Below are positions 20,816 through 21,009 of a stretch of 21,009 bases of DNA, piece after piece; position 1 is the first letter of the stretch, and each line of letters opens with the position of its first letter. The notes beneath the pieces are model-generated. The model saw only the letters and a program-made list of their open reading frames with translations. It ran no database searches and was not told the DNA's origin. Made by a program: the position numbers and the translations under genes. Source of the DNA: DASQFD01 sp035633255 (GTDB lineage: Bacteria > Actinomycetota > Actinomycetes > Actinomycetales > Dermatophilaceae). The stretch spans positions 1 through 21,009 of the forward strand of contig DASQFD010000142.1 in the NCBI GenBank assembly GCA_035633255.1, in the 5' to 3' direction.

Positions 20816-21009
20816 ATGCGCCGTCGCCGCTGGCTCCCCCGCATCGCCGTCGGGCTCGCCGTCCTCCTCGTCGTGGCCCTGGTCGGTGGCTACTGGTACG
20901 CGCGGCCGCTGCTGCTCACCGGGACCGGGTATGCCGCGCACAACGCCTGTGCGGTGCGGCTCGTGGCAGGGCGGGACGACCCGTCGACCGACCTGCCGCC
21001 CAACCCACT
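20816..21009 (+). CDS. 5' end of an exported or membrane-anchored protein, possibly a beta-lactamase-type serine hydrolase
   Basis: About 64 residues are visible before the window ends. Four arginines (MRRRRW) and a hydrophobic stretch to about residue 25 (AVGLAVLLVVALVGGYWY) form a signal or anchor. Next come TGTGYAAHNACAVRLVAGRD and DLPPNP. This GYAAxxxCxxVxxxGRD...DLPPNP pattern reminds me of the N-termini of exported serine hydrolases of the beta-lactamase class C type, but the catalytic motifs would lie outside the window, so the assignment is a guess from memory. The start is supported by TAGCGT six bases upstream. Confidence 0.6.
   Translation, partial: MRRRRWLPRIAVGLAVLLVVALVGGYWYARPLLLTGTGYAAHNACAVRLVAGRDDPSTDLPPNP

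Overview
The window is about 21 kb of very GC-rich DNA with strong G/C preference at codon third positions. Gene content (mycothiol-type DinB protein, F420-reductase-like protein, MoxR/VWA pair resembling the mycobacterial Rv0958/Rv0959 pair), GTG/TTG starts and leaderless-looking promoters point to an actinomycete. The Intrasporangiaceae (Janibacter, Knoellia, Phycicoccus and relatives) would fit, but that is only an impression. No RNA genes, CRISPR array or replication origin were seen.

Left part (1-3670) is a small decaying accessory region. It holds the start of a gene leaving the window, an alpha/beta hydrolase cut off at its nucleophile elbow, a broken 5' copy of a DUF1905 gene, an IS1380-type transposase with three frameshifts, an apparently intact MazE/MazF-type toxin-antitoxin operon with a palindrome over its promoter, and a second toxin/HTH-like gene pair broken by frameshifts. 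The intact DUF1905 gene at 3670-3975 marks the right border, so diverged copies of the same gene start flank the region.

Middle part (3983-10668) is ordinary chromosome. It holds a SAM methyltransferase, a PhoA-type exported alkaline phosphatase (with one Pho-box-like unit upstream) translationally coupled to a membrane-anchored FxLYD-like protein, and then the MoxR ATPase/VWA two-gene operon with overlapping stop and start.

Right part (10803-21009) holds many short transcription units: an ABM-type monooxygenase, a secreted trypsin-like protease, a DinB-DUF808 operon, a membrane-anchored S33-like hydrolase, a LURP-one-related protein, a YihY-family membrane protein with a possible small gene behind it, an SDR oxidoreductase, an ankyrin-repeat protein followed by a YfcE-like phosphoesterase, a small two-helix membrane protein with a strong terminator, an NADP-binding F420-reductase-like protein, and the start of an exported protein that may be a serine hydrolase.

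Two patterns cut across gene boundaries. The octamer GTATGCCG (or its complement) occurs 18 times, and every TATGCC found in the window by eye is part of it. Six genes carry a TANNNT hexamer exactly six bases before the start codon, as expected for leaderless mRNAs. I saw no clearly new multi-gene system; the octamer is the strongest unexplained signal.
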